From: Thermoanaerobaculum sp.
Lineage (GTDB): Bacteria > Acidobacteriota > Thermoanaerobaculia > Multivoradales > UBA5704
Assembly (NCBI GenBank): GCA_021154885.1
Contig: JAJKHS010000081.1
Location: forward strand, 1-64,000
Length of the DNA stretch: 64,000 nt
Reading direction: 5' to 3'
A model generated the notes under the pieces. It was not told the origin of the DNA. It saw nothing but the letters and a program-made list of their open reading frames with translations, and did no database searches. How positions within the stretch are numbered: position 1 is the stretch's first letter; every line of letters starts with the position of its first letter. Positions 56,517-64,000 of this stretch are shown in pieces. Position numbers and translations under genes: made by a program.

Positions 56517-57518
56517 TCAGACGTGGTTGAGCAGCACCAGCTCGTGAGGGTGGGGCTCGAGGTACACCTGATCGCGGAGGCACTCGACCTCCTGCCGCCG
56601 GACGTGGTGGCGGATCAGGGTCATGGGGGCGACGAGGGGCGCGAGGCCCAGGCGGTAGCGCTCGATCGTCGCCACCAGCTCGGCGCGGTCCCCGCGGTCG
56701 AGGCGGTCCGAGATGAACCCCAGGAGGTGATGGAGAACGTTGGTGTGGCCGCGTCGCGAGGCGGGGCGGCTCAGAGTCGCGGTCAGCCCCGCCAGGTAGC
56801 TGTCCGTCAGCTCCTGCACGGAGTCGCTCCGGCCGGCGTCGCCCAGCAGCCTCCCCAGACGGCGCAGGGCGGACGGGTTGCGGGCCATGAGCAGGAGCTC
56901 GTGGCGCTCGTGGTAGCGCATCAGGGCGGCCCGGGTCCAGCCTGCCCTTCCCCCCTCCTGCCAGCGGTGATGGGCGAAGACGCGGGTGACGAAGCTCTCG
57001 CGCAGCCGCGGATCGTTGAGCCGCCCCTCCTCCTCGACAGGCAGGTGGGGCAGGCGGGCGAGGAGCGCCTGGGCGAAGATCCCGCGGCCGTCCTTCGCCG
57101 ACGCGCCGGCGCCCCCCGCGGGAGGATAGACCTTGACCCGCTCCAGGCCGCAGGACGGCGAATCCTTCTTGAGGACGTAGCCGTCGAGGCTCAAGGTCGC
57201 CAGGGCCTCCACCCGGCCCCGGGAGAAGTTGCGCATGACGTCCGTGAGGTCGGCCCCGGTGCTCGGCATCCGCAGCCGCACGCCGCCGCCGATCCGCTCC
57301 AGGCGGATGGCCGGCCGCGGCGTGCCCATCCCCAGCTCCACCTCGGGGCAGACCGGCACCCATTCCACGAACGGGCCGAAGGTATCGACGAGGAAGTCGT
57401 CGCGCTTGTGGCCGCCGTTGTAGCGCACCTCCTGGCCAAGAAGGCAGGCGGAGATGCCGATCCGCACCTTCGGCGGAGCGGCGTGGCGCGGTTCGGACTT
57501 GGAATTCTCTGGGTGCAT
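56517..57518 (-). CDS. DUF523 (TudS-type) and DUF1722 fusion protein
   Basis: A 333-residue protein. N-terminal DUF523 (about 18-165) has ISACLLGQEVRYNGGHKRD, VPVCPEVELGMGTPR and LKKDSPSCGLERVK. The three cysteines can hold an iron-sulfur cluster as in the 2-thiouracil desulfidase TudS of this family. The C-terminal DUF1722 (about 195-325) has LMRYHERHELLLMARNP, GHTNVLHHLLGFI and RHHVRRQEVECL. Such fusions are common (YbgA-like); desulfidation of a nucleobase or thiourea is a reasonable guess only. Convergent with phoH. Confidence 0.88.
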   Translation of the reverse strand: MHPENSKSEPRHAAPPKVRIGISACLLGQEVRYNGGHKRDDFLVDTFGPFVEWVPVCPEVELGMGTPRPAIRLERIGGGVRLRMPSTGADLTDVMRNFSRGRVEALATLSLDGYVLKKDSPSCGLERVKVYPPAGGAGASAKDGRGIFAQALLARLPHLPVEEEGRLNDPRLRESFVTRVFAHHRWQEGGRAGWTRAALMRYHERHELLLMARNPSALRRLGRLLGDAGRSDSVQELTDSYLAGLTATLSRPASRRGHTNVLHHLLGFISDRLDRGDRAELVATIERYRLGLAPLVAPMTLIRHHVRRQEVECLRDQVYLEPHPHELVLLNHV

Positions 57519-57627
57519 CCTCGAAAGCGTCCCTGAAGCGTTCGGCTTCGGTTCTGGTGCTGCAATGCGCGGACCAGCGTACAATCTTCATCGGCCGGCG
57601 CTCCGCCGGGTTCGAGGAGACAGACCG

Positions 57628-57939
57628 ATGCATCCCTTCATCGCAAGCCGGAAGAGCGACCTCGAGGCTCTCTGCCGGCGCTTCGGCGTCCACAGGCTGG
57701 AGATCTTCGGATCAGCGGCTGGCGGCGAGCGCTTCGACGTCTCCCGGAGCGATCTCGACTTCCTCGTCGACTTCGCTCCCGCCTCGCCTGGGGAACTGGC
57801 GGATCGCTACTTCGGGCTGCTGGAGGCGCTGGAGACTCTCTTCGGGCGGTCCATTGACCTAGTGATGACGGCAGCCATCAGGAATCCCTACTTCCTCCAG
57901 GGCATCCAGCCGTCGCGAGAGCTCCTGTACGCAGCTTGA
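57628..57939 (+). CDS. Minimal nucleotidyltransferase (MntA-type antitoxin)
   Basis: A 103-residue MNT protein. GS(x)-D-D signature: FGSAAGGERFDVSRSDLDFLVDF contains the GSx9-10DxD motif (shown without its outer residues), so the nucleotidyl transfer site is intact. Proteins of this type AMPylate a HEPN RNase toxin encoded just downstream. Here the HEPN gene is reduced to a stump (57929-57964). It may now be an orphan. Start ATG 57628 follows GAGGAGA. Confidence 0.85.
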   Translation: MHPFIASRKSDLEALCRRFGVHRLEIFGSAAGGERFDVSRSDLDFLVDFAPASPGELADRYFGLLEALETLFGRSIDLVMTAAIRNPYFLQGIQPSRELLYAA

Positions 57940-57964
57940 AGCCCGGAAATATCTCTTCGACATC
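57929..57964 (+). pseudogene. HEPN toxin remnant (first 12 codons)
   Basis: In the frame overlapping the end of the MNT gene, ACG CAG is followed by LEARKYLFDI, the conserved start of DUF86/HEPN toxins (typically MQLEARKYLYDI). The expected ATG reads ACG at 57929-57931. After TGG at about 57967 similarity stops and the next gene begins. So the toxin has lost both its start codon and almost all of its body. The match is short, so the call rests on context. Confidence 0.55.
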
Positions 57965-58023
57965 TGGGGAATTCCACCCTCCCCTCTGCGTTTACACTCT
58001 CGGTCCTTCCGGGAGAGGACGCC

Positions 58024-59202
58024 GTGCCCGATTCAGCCGACCGCGACGAACGCATCCGCCAGGCCCTTCAGCTCTTGATCGACGAGGTTCGGGAACGGAT
58101 CGACCGCCACCCTCTGGGCCACCTGGTGGCTGGCCGCGGCGAGCGCATCGACCTGCGTCTCTCCCTCCCCACGGCCCTGCGCGACGGCCAGATCGCCAAG
58201 GCTGGCCAGGACGCCGCGGAGTCGCTCCACGCGGCGGTCCAGGCCCTCCTCCACCACAGCGCCGTGTTCCAACCCGGGCGCGTCCTCTGCCTGCGCTGCC
58301 AGACGGCGGCCTGCGAGCACGCGGCCCCCACCGACAGCCGGCAGGTCTTCGCCGGCTGGGGCAGAACCGGCCTCCCCCGCTTCGTCGACTTCGGCCAATG
58401 GCTCCTGGCGCGGCGCGATCCGCGGGTGGACCTCCTCTACCGCGACACGCCCCAGCTCCTCACCGTGGTGGTGCCCGAAGCGGAGCTGGCCGGCGACCTC
58501 ATCCCCGTCTTCGGCCAGCGGGAGGACAGCTACCGCATCCACGCTCAGGTGGCGGCGGGATGGTACCAGGCGCCCGATCCCTCCGGCGTGGCCGGCTGGC
58601 GGCGGCCGCTCGCCGTCTCGTTGCAGGTGATCTCCACCCGGGCGCGGCGGCACCACCGACGCTTCGGCGTCAACGTGGTGGGGATCGGCCCGGGAGGCGA
58701 GCCGCTGGAGCACCTCTTCGACAAGCTCGGCGAGGTTTCCTGGGGCGACGCCGTGCGCTGGGCTCAAGGGGTGCTGCTGGGGATCGAGGGGCAGCTCGAG
58801 AGCGCTCCCCGCACCCCTCCGGAGGTGGTGGACAAGCGCATCGAGGGGCTCGTCCAGGCTGTGGCCCGGCGCTTGGAGAAGGGGTGGCGGGGCAAGGAGC
58901 GCCGCACCCGTCACGGCCAGCAGCGGCACTCCGAGGGGGACCGCCCCACCCGCATGGCCCTCGCCGACTTCGCCCGGGCGACGCCGGAGGACTTCCTCTT
59001 CGACACCCGGCGCGAGACTCTGGTGGTGGTGGGCGACCGCGGCCGGGCCCACGTCTTCAGCCTCGCCGGCAAGCTGGTGACCTCGGTGCGCTACAACCCC
59101 GCCGTCATCGAGAAGCGCCGCCAGAATGGCCTCTGGCGCCCCGCCGCCGCCGAGGAGGTGAGGACGGTGCGCGAGCGGCTGGAGGCCGCTGGGCCGGCGT
59201 AG
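58024..59202 (+). CDS. Conserved hypothetical protein with a Cys-His cluster
   Basis: A 392-residue soluble protein starting at GTG 58024. I do not recognise the family. A zinc-binding candidate [11 protein letters not shown] (C-x2-C-x4-C-x-H) lies around residues 92-102, somewhat like a SWIM finger. Later parts have [19 protein letters not shown] and a basic region [18 protein letters not shown]. The C-terminal [20 protein letters not shown] looks like a beta-rich module. It might interact with nucleic acid. Its last 98 bases overlap the M23 gene on the other strand. Confidence 0.7.
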   Translation: MPDSADRDERIRQALQLLIDEVRERIDRHPLGHLVAGRGERIDLRLSLPTALRDGQIAKAGQDAAESLHAAVQALLHHSAVFQPGRVLCLRCQTAACEHAAPTDSRQVFAGWGRTGLPRFVDFGQWLLARRDPRVDLLYRDTPQLLTVVVPEAELAGDLIPVFGQREDSYRIHAQVAAGWYQAPDPSGVAGWRRPLAVSLQVISTRARRHHRRFGVNVVGIGPGGEPLEHLFDKLGEVSWGDAVRWAQGVLLGIEGQLESAPRTPPEVVDKRIEGLVQAVARRLEKGWRGKERRTRHGQQRHSEGDRPTRMALADFARATPEDFLFDTRRETLVVVGDRGRAHVFSLAGKLVTSVRYNPAVIEKRRQNGLWRPAAAEEVRTVRERLEAAGPA

Positions 59203-59740
59203 CCCTCTCGTGGTGAGGGGGGCCCGCCAGCAGCGGATACGGGTTCCGCGCCTCGCCGCCCGCGTAGATGCCGTAGTGGAGATGGGTCGGCGTCCCCTGG
59301 GCGTTGCCCGAGTCCCCCACGTAGCCCAGCACCGTCCCCACCTCGACCCAGTCCCCGACCGCCGGCGTCTCCCATTCGTCCAGGTGGGCGTAGTAGTGGC
59401 GCCAGCCCGCGGGGCCGAAGACGGTCACCGTCCTGCCTCCCAGCCGGTTCCACCCCTTGCTCACCACCACCCCTTGCGTGGTGGAGTGGATGGGCGTCCG
59501 GCGCGGGGCGAAGATGTCGATCCCCTCATGCCGGCGCCCCTCGGAGCGCGCGGCGCCCCAGGTGTCCGTCAGGTCCGAGGGCGCCACCCCCTCGACGGGG
59601 ACGGGCAGGGAGGCCGGCGGCGGCTGGCGGTACAGCTTCACCACCCGGACGAGGTTCTTCAGATAAGGGTAGGACCAGATCAGGAACAGGAGGAGCAGCG
59701 CCAGCCCCACCAGCCGGAGGACGACCTTGCGCCAGCTCAT
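59105..59740 (-). CDS. Membrane-anchored M23 peptidase (LytM-type)
   Basis: A 211-residue protein. An N-terminal membrane helix (about 8-26) anchors the periplasmic M23 domain. Zinc and catalytic motifs are [11 protein letters not shown] (HxxxD), the YYAHLD block and [11 protein letters not shown] (HxH). All ligands look present, so it may cleave peptidoglycan cross-bridges or regulate an amidase. The last 32 residues are a Pro/Arg-rich tail inside the overlap with the previous gene; the domain itself ends before it. Confidence 0.88.
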   Translation of the reverse strand: MSWRKVVLRLVGLALLLLFLIWSYPYLKNLVRVVKLYRQPPPASLPVPVEGVAPSDLTDTWGAARSEGRRHEGIDIFAPRRTPIHSTTQGVVVSKGWNRLGGRTVTVFGPAGWRHYYAHLDEWETPAVGDWVEVGTVLGYVGDSGNAQGTPTHLHYGIYAGGEARNPYPLLAGPPHHERATPAQRPPAARAPSSPPRRRRGARGHSGGASR

Positions 59741-59820
59741 ACGCGCCTCTATCCTGGCTGGCCTCGGCTTGCCATGAGCTTATTCTAAGATGTGAAGCCC
59801 CGGCGGTAGAATCCGCCGGC

Positions 59821-60441
59821 ATGACGTACCTGCCCCTCCTCTCCGTACTGCTGCTCGCCGTCGTCGCGTCTCCCCCGGGTCCCGCCCTGCCGGGCGAGGC
59901 ACGCCAGACGCCGACGGGCGAGGTCTGGGTGGAGATGGTGAGCGCCGGGGCCGGCAAGCCGCACGAGGGGGTTGGCCGCGGGGTGATCGAGGCGCCGCCG
60001 GAGCGGGTCTTCCGGGCGCTCACCGACTACGCTCACTGGCAGGAGTTCATGCCGTTCCTGAAGCAGGCCGACGCCCGGCCGCAGGCGGACGGCTCGGTGC
60101 TGAGCCGGCACGTGATGGCCCTCCCCTCCCCCCTGGGTGAGCGCCGGTACCAGGTCCGCTTCACCCAGGGCATCGAGGCGGGTCCGGAGGGCCGCCAGGG
60201 GAAGACGTGGTGGATCCGCTGGGCCTACGTCGAGGGCTCGGGCAACGTCTCCGGTCACCACGGCTCCTGGCAATTGACGGCCCTGGGGCCGGGCCGCACC
60301 CTGGCCGTCTGCCGCCTCTACACCGACCCGGGCGGCCTCACGCCGCACTGGGCCATCGACCGCGGCACGGAGCAGACGCTGCCCTGGATCTTCCACGGTC
60401 TACGCCAGCAAGTCCGCCGTTCCCGGTACGACGGTCTCTAG
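59821..60441 (+). CDS. Secreted SRPBCC/START-like protein
   Basis: A 206-residue exported protein. Signal peptide to about residue 25 (SPPGPALPGEA). The mature domain GVIEAPPERVFRALTDYAHWQEFMPFL (cut to short pieces: GVIEAPPERVF, LTDYAHWQEFMP) is the polyketide cyclase/START opening. It continues as a helix-grip fold with WQLTALGPGRTLAVCRLY. Such proteins bind hydrophobic ligands in the periplasm. Ligand unknown. The ATG lies 60 bases downstream of the divergent M23 start. Confidence 0.8.
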   Translation: MTYLPLLSVLLLAVVASPPGPALPGEARQTPTGEVWVEMVSAGAGKPHEGVGRGVIEAPPERVFRALTDYAHWQEFMPFLKQADARPQADGSVLSRHVMALPSPLGERRYQVRFTQGIEAGPEGRQGKTWWIRWAYVEGSGNVSGHHGSWQLTALGPGRTLAVCRLYTDPGGLTPHWAIDRGTEQTLPWIFHGLRQQVRRSRYDGL

Positions 60442-60497
60442 GGTACAATCAGCAGGTCCCGTAACCTCTTTCGGCGCCAGCGGCGAGGCAGGCCACC

Positions 60498-61685
60498 ATG
60501 AACCAACAGAACAGGCAGGACATCCTTGCGCTCGAGACCCACCTCGGCACCGAGCTGCACCGCCGCTCCACCGAGTTGACCCGCGCCTGGCTGGACCGGC
60601 TGATCGAGCGGCTGGACGTCCATCCGCGCCGTATCTTCCCCACCGACGCCCTGCTCAACCACATCCCCGAGGTGCTGCGGGCCATCTCCGACTATCTCTG
60701 CTCCGACGGCGCCCTGGAGCACGAGGAGATGCTGCGGAGCGAATTCGGCAAGATGGCCCGGCTGCGGCGCGAGCAGGGCTACGACATCGACGAGATCCTG
60801 GCCGAGTTCGAGATCCTGGGCGAGATCCTCTACAACGCCCTGCGGGAGGAGGCGCGGCGGTTCGGGCGCAAGGTGCCTCCCGACTATGCCATCGAGGTGG
60901 CCGAGCGCCTCTACCGCTCGCTGACGGCCATCACCACCATCACGGCGACGACCTTTCGCGAAGAGGGGTTCCGGGACCGCCGGGAGCGGGCGCGGCTGCT
61001 GGGCGGCTTCGGCCGCGAGCTGGCACACGAGCTGCGCAACCGCCTGAGCACGGCCGAGGCCGCCCTCCACCTGCTGGAGGCGAACGGCGTCGACCCGGCC
61101 ACCCGCGAGCGGACGCTGCGCACCCTGCGCAATACCCTGCGACGCATCAAGGGGGTGGCAGACGACGTCCACTCCCTCGCCATCGCCCAAGGGAGCGAGG
61201 AGGGGGCGCAGGGCAGGCGCCTGTCGCTGCGGACCCTGCTCGAAGAGGCGGTGGACGAGCTGCGGGGGATCGCGGACGAGAAGGCGGTGCGCATCGAGGT
61301 CCGGGAGCCCATCCCCGACGTGCAGGTGGACGCCATCCGGGTCGAGCTGGCGCTGATCAACCTGGTGGGCAACGCCGTCAAGTACTCCGATCCTGGGGAG
61401 GAGGAGCGCTGGGTGCGCATCGCCGTGCAGCGTGACGAGGAGGGCTACTGGCGCATCTCCGTCTCAGACAATGGGATGGGCATCCCGGACGACATGCAGG
61501 ACCGGGTCTTCGAGCAGTTCGTCCGCGCCCACCCGGGCATCGCCGACGGCACCGGCCTGGGGCTCGCCATTGCCCGCTCCGCCGTCGAGCAGATGGGCGG
61601 CAAGATCTGGCTGGAGAGCAAGCCCGGCATCGGCACCACCTTCCACTTCACCGTGGTGGACCCGCCGGCGGCGCGGGAGGACTAG
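60498..61685 (+). CDS. Soluble sensor histidine kinase with RsbRD-like N-terminal domain
   Basis: A 395-residue kinase with no transmembrane helix. The N-terminal all-helical sensor domain (about 10-155) resembles RsbRD N-terminal regions (LTRAWLDRLIERL, EFEILGEILYNAL). The HisKA H box is ELAHELRNRLSTAEAAL, and the ATPase has NLVGNAVKYS, DNGMGIPDDM and GTGLGLAIARS. It probably senses a cytoplasmic signal. No response regulator is adjacent. It lies 120 bases upstream of the RiPP precursor gene, in the same direction. Confidence 0.88.
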   Translation: MNQQNRQDILALETHLGTELHRRSTELTRAWLDRLIERLDVHPRRIFPTDALLNHIPEVLRAISDYLCSDGALEHEEMLRSEFGKMARLRREQGYDIDEILAEFEILGEILYNALREEARRFGRKVPPDYAIEVAERLYRSLTAITTITATTFREEGFRDRRERARLLGGFGRELAHELRNRLSTAEAALHLLEANGVDPATRERTLRTLRNTLRRIKGVADDVHSLAIAQGSEEGAQGRRLSLRTLLEEAVDELRGIADEKAVRIEVREPIPDVQVDAIRVELALINLVGNAVKYSDPGEEERWVRIAVQRDEEGYWRISVSDNGMGIPDDMQDRVFEQFVRAHPGIADGTGLGLAIARSAVEQMGGKIWLESKPGIGTTFHFTVVDPPAARED

Positions 61686-61738
61686 GGCTCCACTCCCAAA
61701 GCCATCCTCCGGACGAATCTTGCATACCCACCCCGTTG

Positions 61739-61752
61739 GGGGGTTGATTTGC
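61739..61752 (+). promoter_or_regulatory. Weak sigma-54-like promoter before the RiPP precursor
   Basis: GG at 61739-61740 and GC at 61751-61752 (within TTTGCC) have the 10-base spacing of RpoN sites, but the -24 half lacks CAC. A sigma-70 reading (TTGATT at 61744) is equally weak. Mentioned because the gap is short and another RpoN promoter occurs at 26111. Confidence 0.25.
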
Positions 61753-61805
61753 CCTCCCACTTCGCGCATTGTGGAGGGAGCATCGTCCCAAGAGGAGACA
61801 AGATC

Positions 61806-62054
61806 ATGAGCGAAGAGCTGAAGAGCTTTCTTCAGAGCCTGCGCACGAAGCCCGAGCTGCTGGCGGAGCTGCGGTCCCTGCATGGGGACCCGGAGGCGGC
61901 GATCCGGTGGGCTCGCGAGCGGGGATGCCATCTGACGCCCGCGGACGTCGCCGAGATCCGGGACAGCGACCGGGAGCTTTCAGACGACGAGCTCGAACAG
62001 GCCGCCGGCGGCGACACCGCATGGCCGCCGCCGCCGCCTCCTCCGGGTCCCTAG
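61806..62054 (+). CDS. Nif11-type RiPP precursor with polyproline core
   Basis: An 82-residue peptide. GAGGAG stands before ATG 61806. The leader (1-69) follows the Nif11/nitrile-hydratase-like leader pattern: SEELKSFLQSLRTKPELLAE, then DPEAAIRWARERGCHLTPAD, then LSDDELEQAAGG, with a double-glycine cleavage site. The core (70-82) is only 13 residues: DTAW, seven prolines, then GP. A peptidase-containing ABC exporter would normally cut after GG and secrete the core. No other Cys, Ser or Lys lies in the core, so conventional lanthionine or thiazole chemistry is not expected beyond Thr71 and Trp73. It is first in a pair with 62079. Confidence 0.8.
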   Translation: MSEELKSFLQSLRTKPELLAELRSLHGDPEAAIRWARERGCHLTPADVAEIRDSDRELSDDELEQAAGGDTAWPPPPPPPGP

Positions 62055-62078
62055 GCCCCCGTCGCTCCCGGGGCGCCA

Positions 62079-63098
62079 ATGACACCGGTCGCATCCCCGG
62101 CCTATGGTGACTGGCTGCGGGTGGCGCGGCGGCACCTGACCTCGCCACTCCGCAGTCCCCAGGCCCTGAATCGCCTGCTCTCCGTCGGCGCTCATCTCCC
62201 GGGAGATTGCCAGGGAGCCCTCGAAGTCCATCTGGGAGCGGGCGGCGCTGTCGACCTGTCGGTTCGCGTCGAGGAACCTGAACAGGCCAGTCGTCTGGCG
62301 GAGCAACCCCTGCCCGCCCACCTGTGTCGTTTTCTGTCCCGCTGGTCCGAGGCAGGAGGCCCGTTTTCCAGCATCCCCTGTGTCTGGCTCGAGCTCGACT
62401 TGGACCGGCCGGTGCAGGGCTTACCCATTCCCTCGGTCTGCACCCGGCTGCCACGGGAGGCAGACCTGGACTGGATCGTCGAATCCCTGCTGCCCGCACT
62501 GCATGGCGGCCCTCTGAGCGAGGCCCAGAGCCGGCTGGTGCGGCGCTGCCACGGCGAGATCCCCGAGGGGAGCTGCCTCCTCTATGTTTTCAGCCTGCTC
62601 TCCCGGCCGGGAAGCCCGGTGCGGATGGAGATCTTCGGGCTCGATCCGGCCGGCGCGCTGGCCTACCTGCACCGCGTGGCGCCCCAGGCCGCCCCACCTC
62701 TGGCCGAGATCGCGCCCGTCTTCGAGGGGATCGAGCGGCCCCACCTCTCCTTCGACATCGGCGCGGAGATCCTGCCGAGGGTGGGCCTCGAAGGCTCCTT
62801 CCCCCGCCAGCGCGAGCCCCGCTGGTCTGAGCTCTTCGCGCGTCTCGTGGCCCGCGGCCTCTGCACGCCCGCGGAGCGGGACGCCATTCTGGCTTGGCCG
62901 GGGTACGACACCTTCTGGACGGCCGCAGCAGACTGGCCCCTGGAGCTGGCCGGCATGGGCGGCTTCTGCGTGCGCAACCTCAGCCACGTCAAAGTGGTGG
63001 CGCAGCCGGGCCGGCCGCCGGAAGCGAAGGTCTACCTGCTGGTCTCTTATCGGGCCGCAGCCAGCTCGCCCGCAAGGCGGTCGGTCCTCTCCACGTAG
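62079..63098 (+). CDS. Unknown protein paired with the RiPP precursor
   Basis: A 339-residue soluble protein whose ATG lies 24 bases after the precursor stop, so the two are co-transcribed. I do not recognise the family. Alternating beta-strand-like and helical stretches are visible: HLSFDIGAEILPRVGLEGSF, then a helix RWSELFARLVARGLC, then FCVRNLSHVKVV and GRPPEAKVYLLVSY at the end. There is no signal peptide and no obvious metal or nucleotide site. By position it is a candidate modifying or binding enzyme for the core peptide. Its 3' end overlaps the TPR gene by 52 bases on the other strand. Confidence 0.65.
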   Translation: MTPVASPAYGDWLRVARRHLTSPLRSPQALNRLLSVGAHLPGDCQGALEVHLGAGGAVDLSVRVEEPEQASRLAEQPLPAHLCRFLSRWSEAGGPFSSIPCVWLELDLDRPVQGLPIPSVCTRLPREADLDWIVESLLPALHGGPLSEAQSRLVRRCHGEIPEGSCLLYVFSLLSRPGSPVRMEIFGLDPAGALAYLHRVAPQAAPPLAEIAPVFEGIERPHLSFDIGAEILPRVGLEGSFPRQREPRWSELFARLVARGLCTPAERDAILAWPGYDTFWTAAADWPLELAGMGGFCVRNLSHVKVVAQPGRPPEAKVYLLVSYRAAASSPARRSVLST

Positions 63099-64000
63099 AC
63101 CGGCAGCCCCAGTTCCGCGAACAGCCGGCGGGCCTCGCCGAGCTGCCCCGCCGCCGCCTCGGACCCGGCGCCAGCCAGCAGCGCCAGATCGAGCCGGGTG
63201 CGGGCCACCTCGAAGGAGGCCTCGATGGCGCGGAAGCTCTCCAGTGCCTCCTGAAGCCACTTCTCCGCCTCCTCCCGGTCGCCGGCCGCGCGGGCGACGC
63301 GCCCCAAGGCGCGCTGGGCCATGCCGCTGCCGTAGCGAAACCGGACCTCCCCGGTGACGGCGAGCGCCTCGCGGGCGAGCTTTCGGGCCTCGTCCAGGCA
63401 GCCCGAGAGGAGACGAGCCTCGGCGAGGAAGGCGGAGAACCAGCCCAGGAGCTGCTTCATGCCGGCCCGGCGCAGCCGCTCCACGGAATCCCCCAGCGCT
63501 TCCGTGGCCCTGGGGATGTCTCCCTTCTCCAGGTAGGCGTAGCCGAGGAAGCCTAGGGCCGCGGCGGTGTTGAGAGGGTCCTGAGCCCGTTCCAGCCCGC
63601 CCTGGCACTCCTCGATGCCGCGGTCGAAATCCCCTAGGGAAGCATGGAAATAACCGGTGCTCCAGGACGGATCGAGCCGGGGGTCCTGAAGGGCGCGCCA
63701 GACCCCCTCGGCTCGTCGCATCCGGTCGAACGCGTCGTCGAACTGGCCCAGGACGTAGTGATGAAAACCCGCCACCCAGTAGGCCTGCCCCTGCCACCAG
63801 CGGTCCGTGCTGCGCTCCAGCAGGTCGACGGCCCGCCGGCCGTGCTCGATTCCCTCCGAAAACCGGCCCGACCAAAAGGCGTCGCGGCAGAGCACGTACC
63901 AGGCGCGACCTTCCGTCATCACGTCGCCGCCGCGCCGCGCGGCCGCAATGGAAACGTGGGCATTGGCCGCGGCCGCCTCCTGGTCGCCCAGGTAGCTGTC
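63047..64000 (-). CDS. TPR-repeat protein (partial, runs off the window)
   Basis: At least 317 residues, open to the right edge with no start in the window. The sequence is a run of tetratricopeptide-like helix pairs, for example GQAYWVAGFHHYVLGQFDDA, then LGFLGYAYLEKGDIPRATEAL and RALGRVARAAGDREEAEKWL. This is the layout of the C-terminal half of large regulators or kinases of the AAA-TPR or Ser/Thr-kinase-TPR type. The missing N-terminal part should decide which. Its end overlaps the RiPP partner gene, so it may belong to the same locus or merely adjoin it. Confidence 0.75.
   Translation of the reverse strand, partial: DSYLGDQEAAAANAHVSIAAARRGGDVMTEGRAWYVLCRDAFWSGRFSEGIEHGRRAVDLLERSTDRWWQGQAYWVAGFHHYVLGQFDDAFDRMRRAEGVWRALQDPRLDPSWSTGYFHASLGDFDRGIEECQGGLERAQDPLNTAAALGFLGYAYLEKGDIPRATEALGDSVERLRRAGMKQLLGWFSAFLAEARLLSGCLDEARKLAREALAVTGEVRFRYGSGMAQRALGRVARAAGDREEAEKWLQEALESFRAIEASFEVARTRLDLALLAGAGSEAAAGQLGEARRLFAELGLPVYVERTDRLAGELAAAR

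Overview
This 64 kb window is from a high-GC Gram-negative bacterial chromosome, dense in genes and very GC-rich at third codon positions. Its mix fits a Gram-negative soil or thermal lineage such as Acidobacteriota (Thermoanaerobaculia-like). That mix includes lipoproteins, an L,D-transpeptidase, an outer-membrane barrel candidate, a beta-helix protein with a VPTL-type C-terminal sorting tag, Ku/LigD end joining, and a small secreted family common in Acidobacteria. The taxonomic guess is inference only. I see no rRNA, tRNA or transposase.

Layout. 1-5.3 kb: the end of an unknown gene, a large beta-helix surface protein, a tiny secreted Cys-rich peptide, an alpha/beta hydrolase, a zinc-ribbon peptide and an orphan sensor kinase. 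5.4-11.3 kb: one co-oriented run of peptide ABC transporter genes (binding protein and two permeases), an MFS exporter and queA. 11.2-17.8 kb: larE-larB and the glycine cleavage genes gcvT-gcvH-gcvP with a small membrane protein, all on the minus strand. 18-21.9 kb: sixA-CHAD pair, SDR, glycosyltransferase and OsmC. 21.86-22.36 kb: a 24-unit degenerate 21-bp tandem array. 22.4-26 kb: polA, a small membrane protein and moaB. 26-31.2 kb: an efflux adaptor and ABC ATPase behind a clear sigma-54 promoter with an upstream palindrome, followed by an NtrC-type regulator and its kinase. 31.2-39 kb: metabolic and envelope genes. 39.0-39.26 kb: a SelW-like gene with an in-frame UGA. 39.4-41.4 kb: a PTPS-like enzyme, a cas2 remnant, an 11-repeat CRISPR array and a palindromic repeat pair. 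41.4-46.6 kb: an M1 peptidase with HEAT repeats, an esterase, a broken toxin-antitoxin pair, truA and a small secreted protein. 46.7-54 kb: fdhD, PAP2, and the ku-ligD-L,D-transpeptidase set. 54-60.4 kb: DMT exporter, PhoH-family ATPase, DUF523/DUF1722 protein, a broken MNT/HEPN pair and envelope proteins. 60.5-64 kb: a histidine kinase, then a Nif11-type RiPP precursor with a polyproline core, an unknown partner protein and a TPR protein that runs off the window.

The most notable items are (1) the probable RiPP locus at 61.8-63.1 kb, (2) the SelW-like selenoprotein with a SECIS-like hairpin, (3) the 21-bp array that reads as degenerate heptapeptides, (4) the sigma-54 promoter and palindrome of the efflux operon beside an NtrC-type regulator, and (5) the orphan CRISPR array with a cas2 stump. 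At least four families of intergenic inverted repeats are scattered through the window. Two toxin-antitoxin modules are truncated on the toxin side. fdhD, moaB and the selenoprotein candidate together hint at molybdenum and selenium metabolism in this organism.
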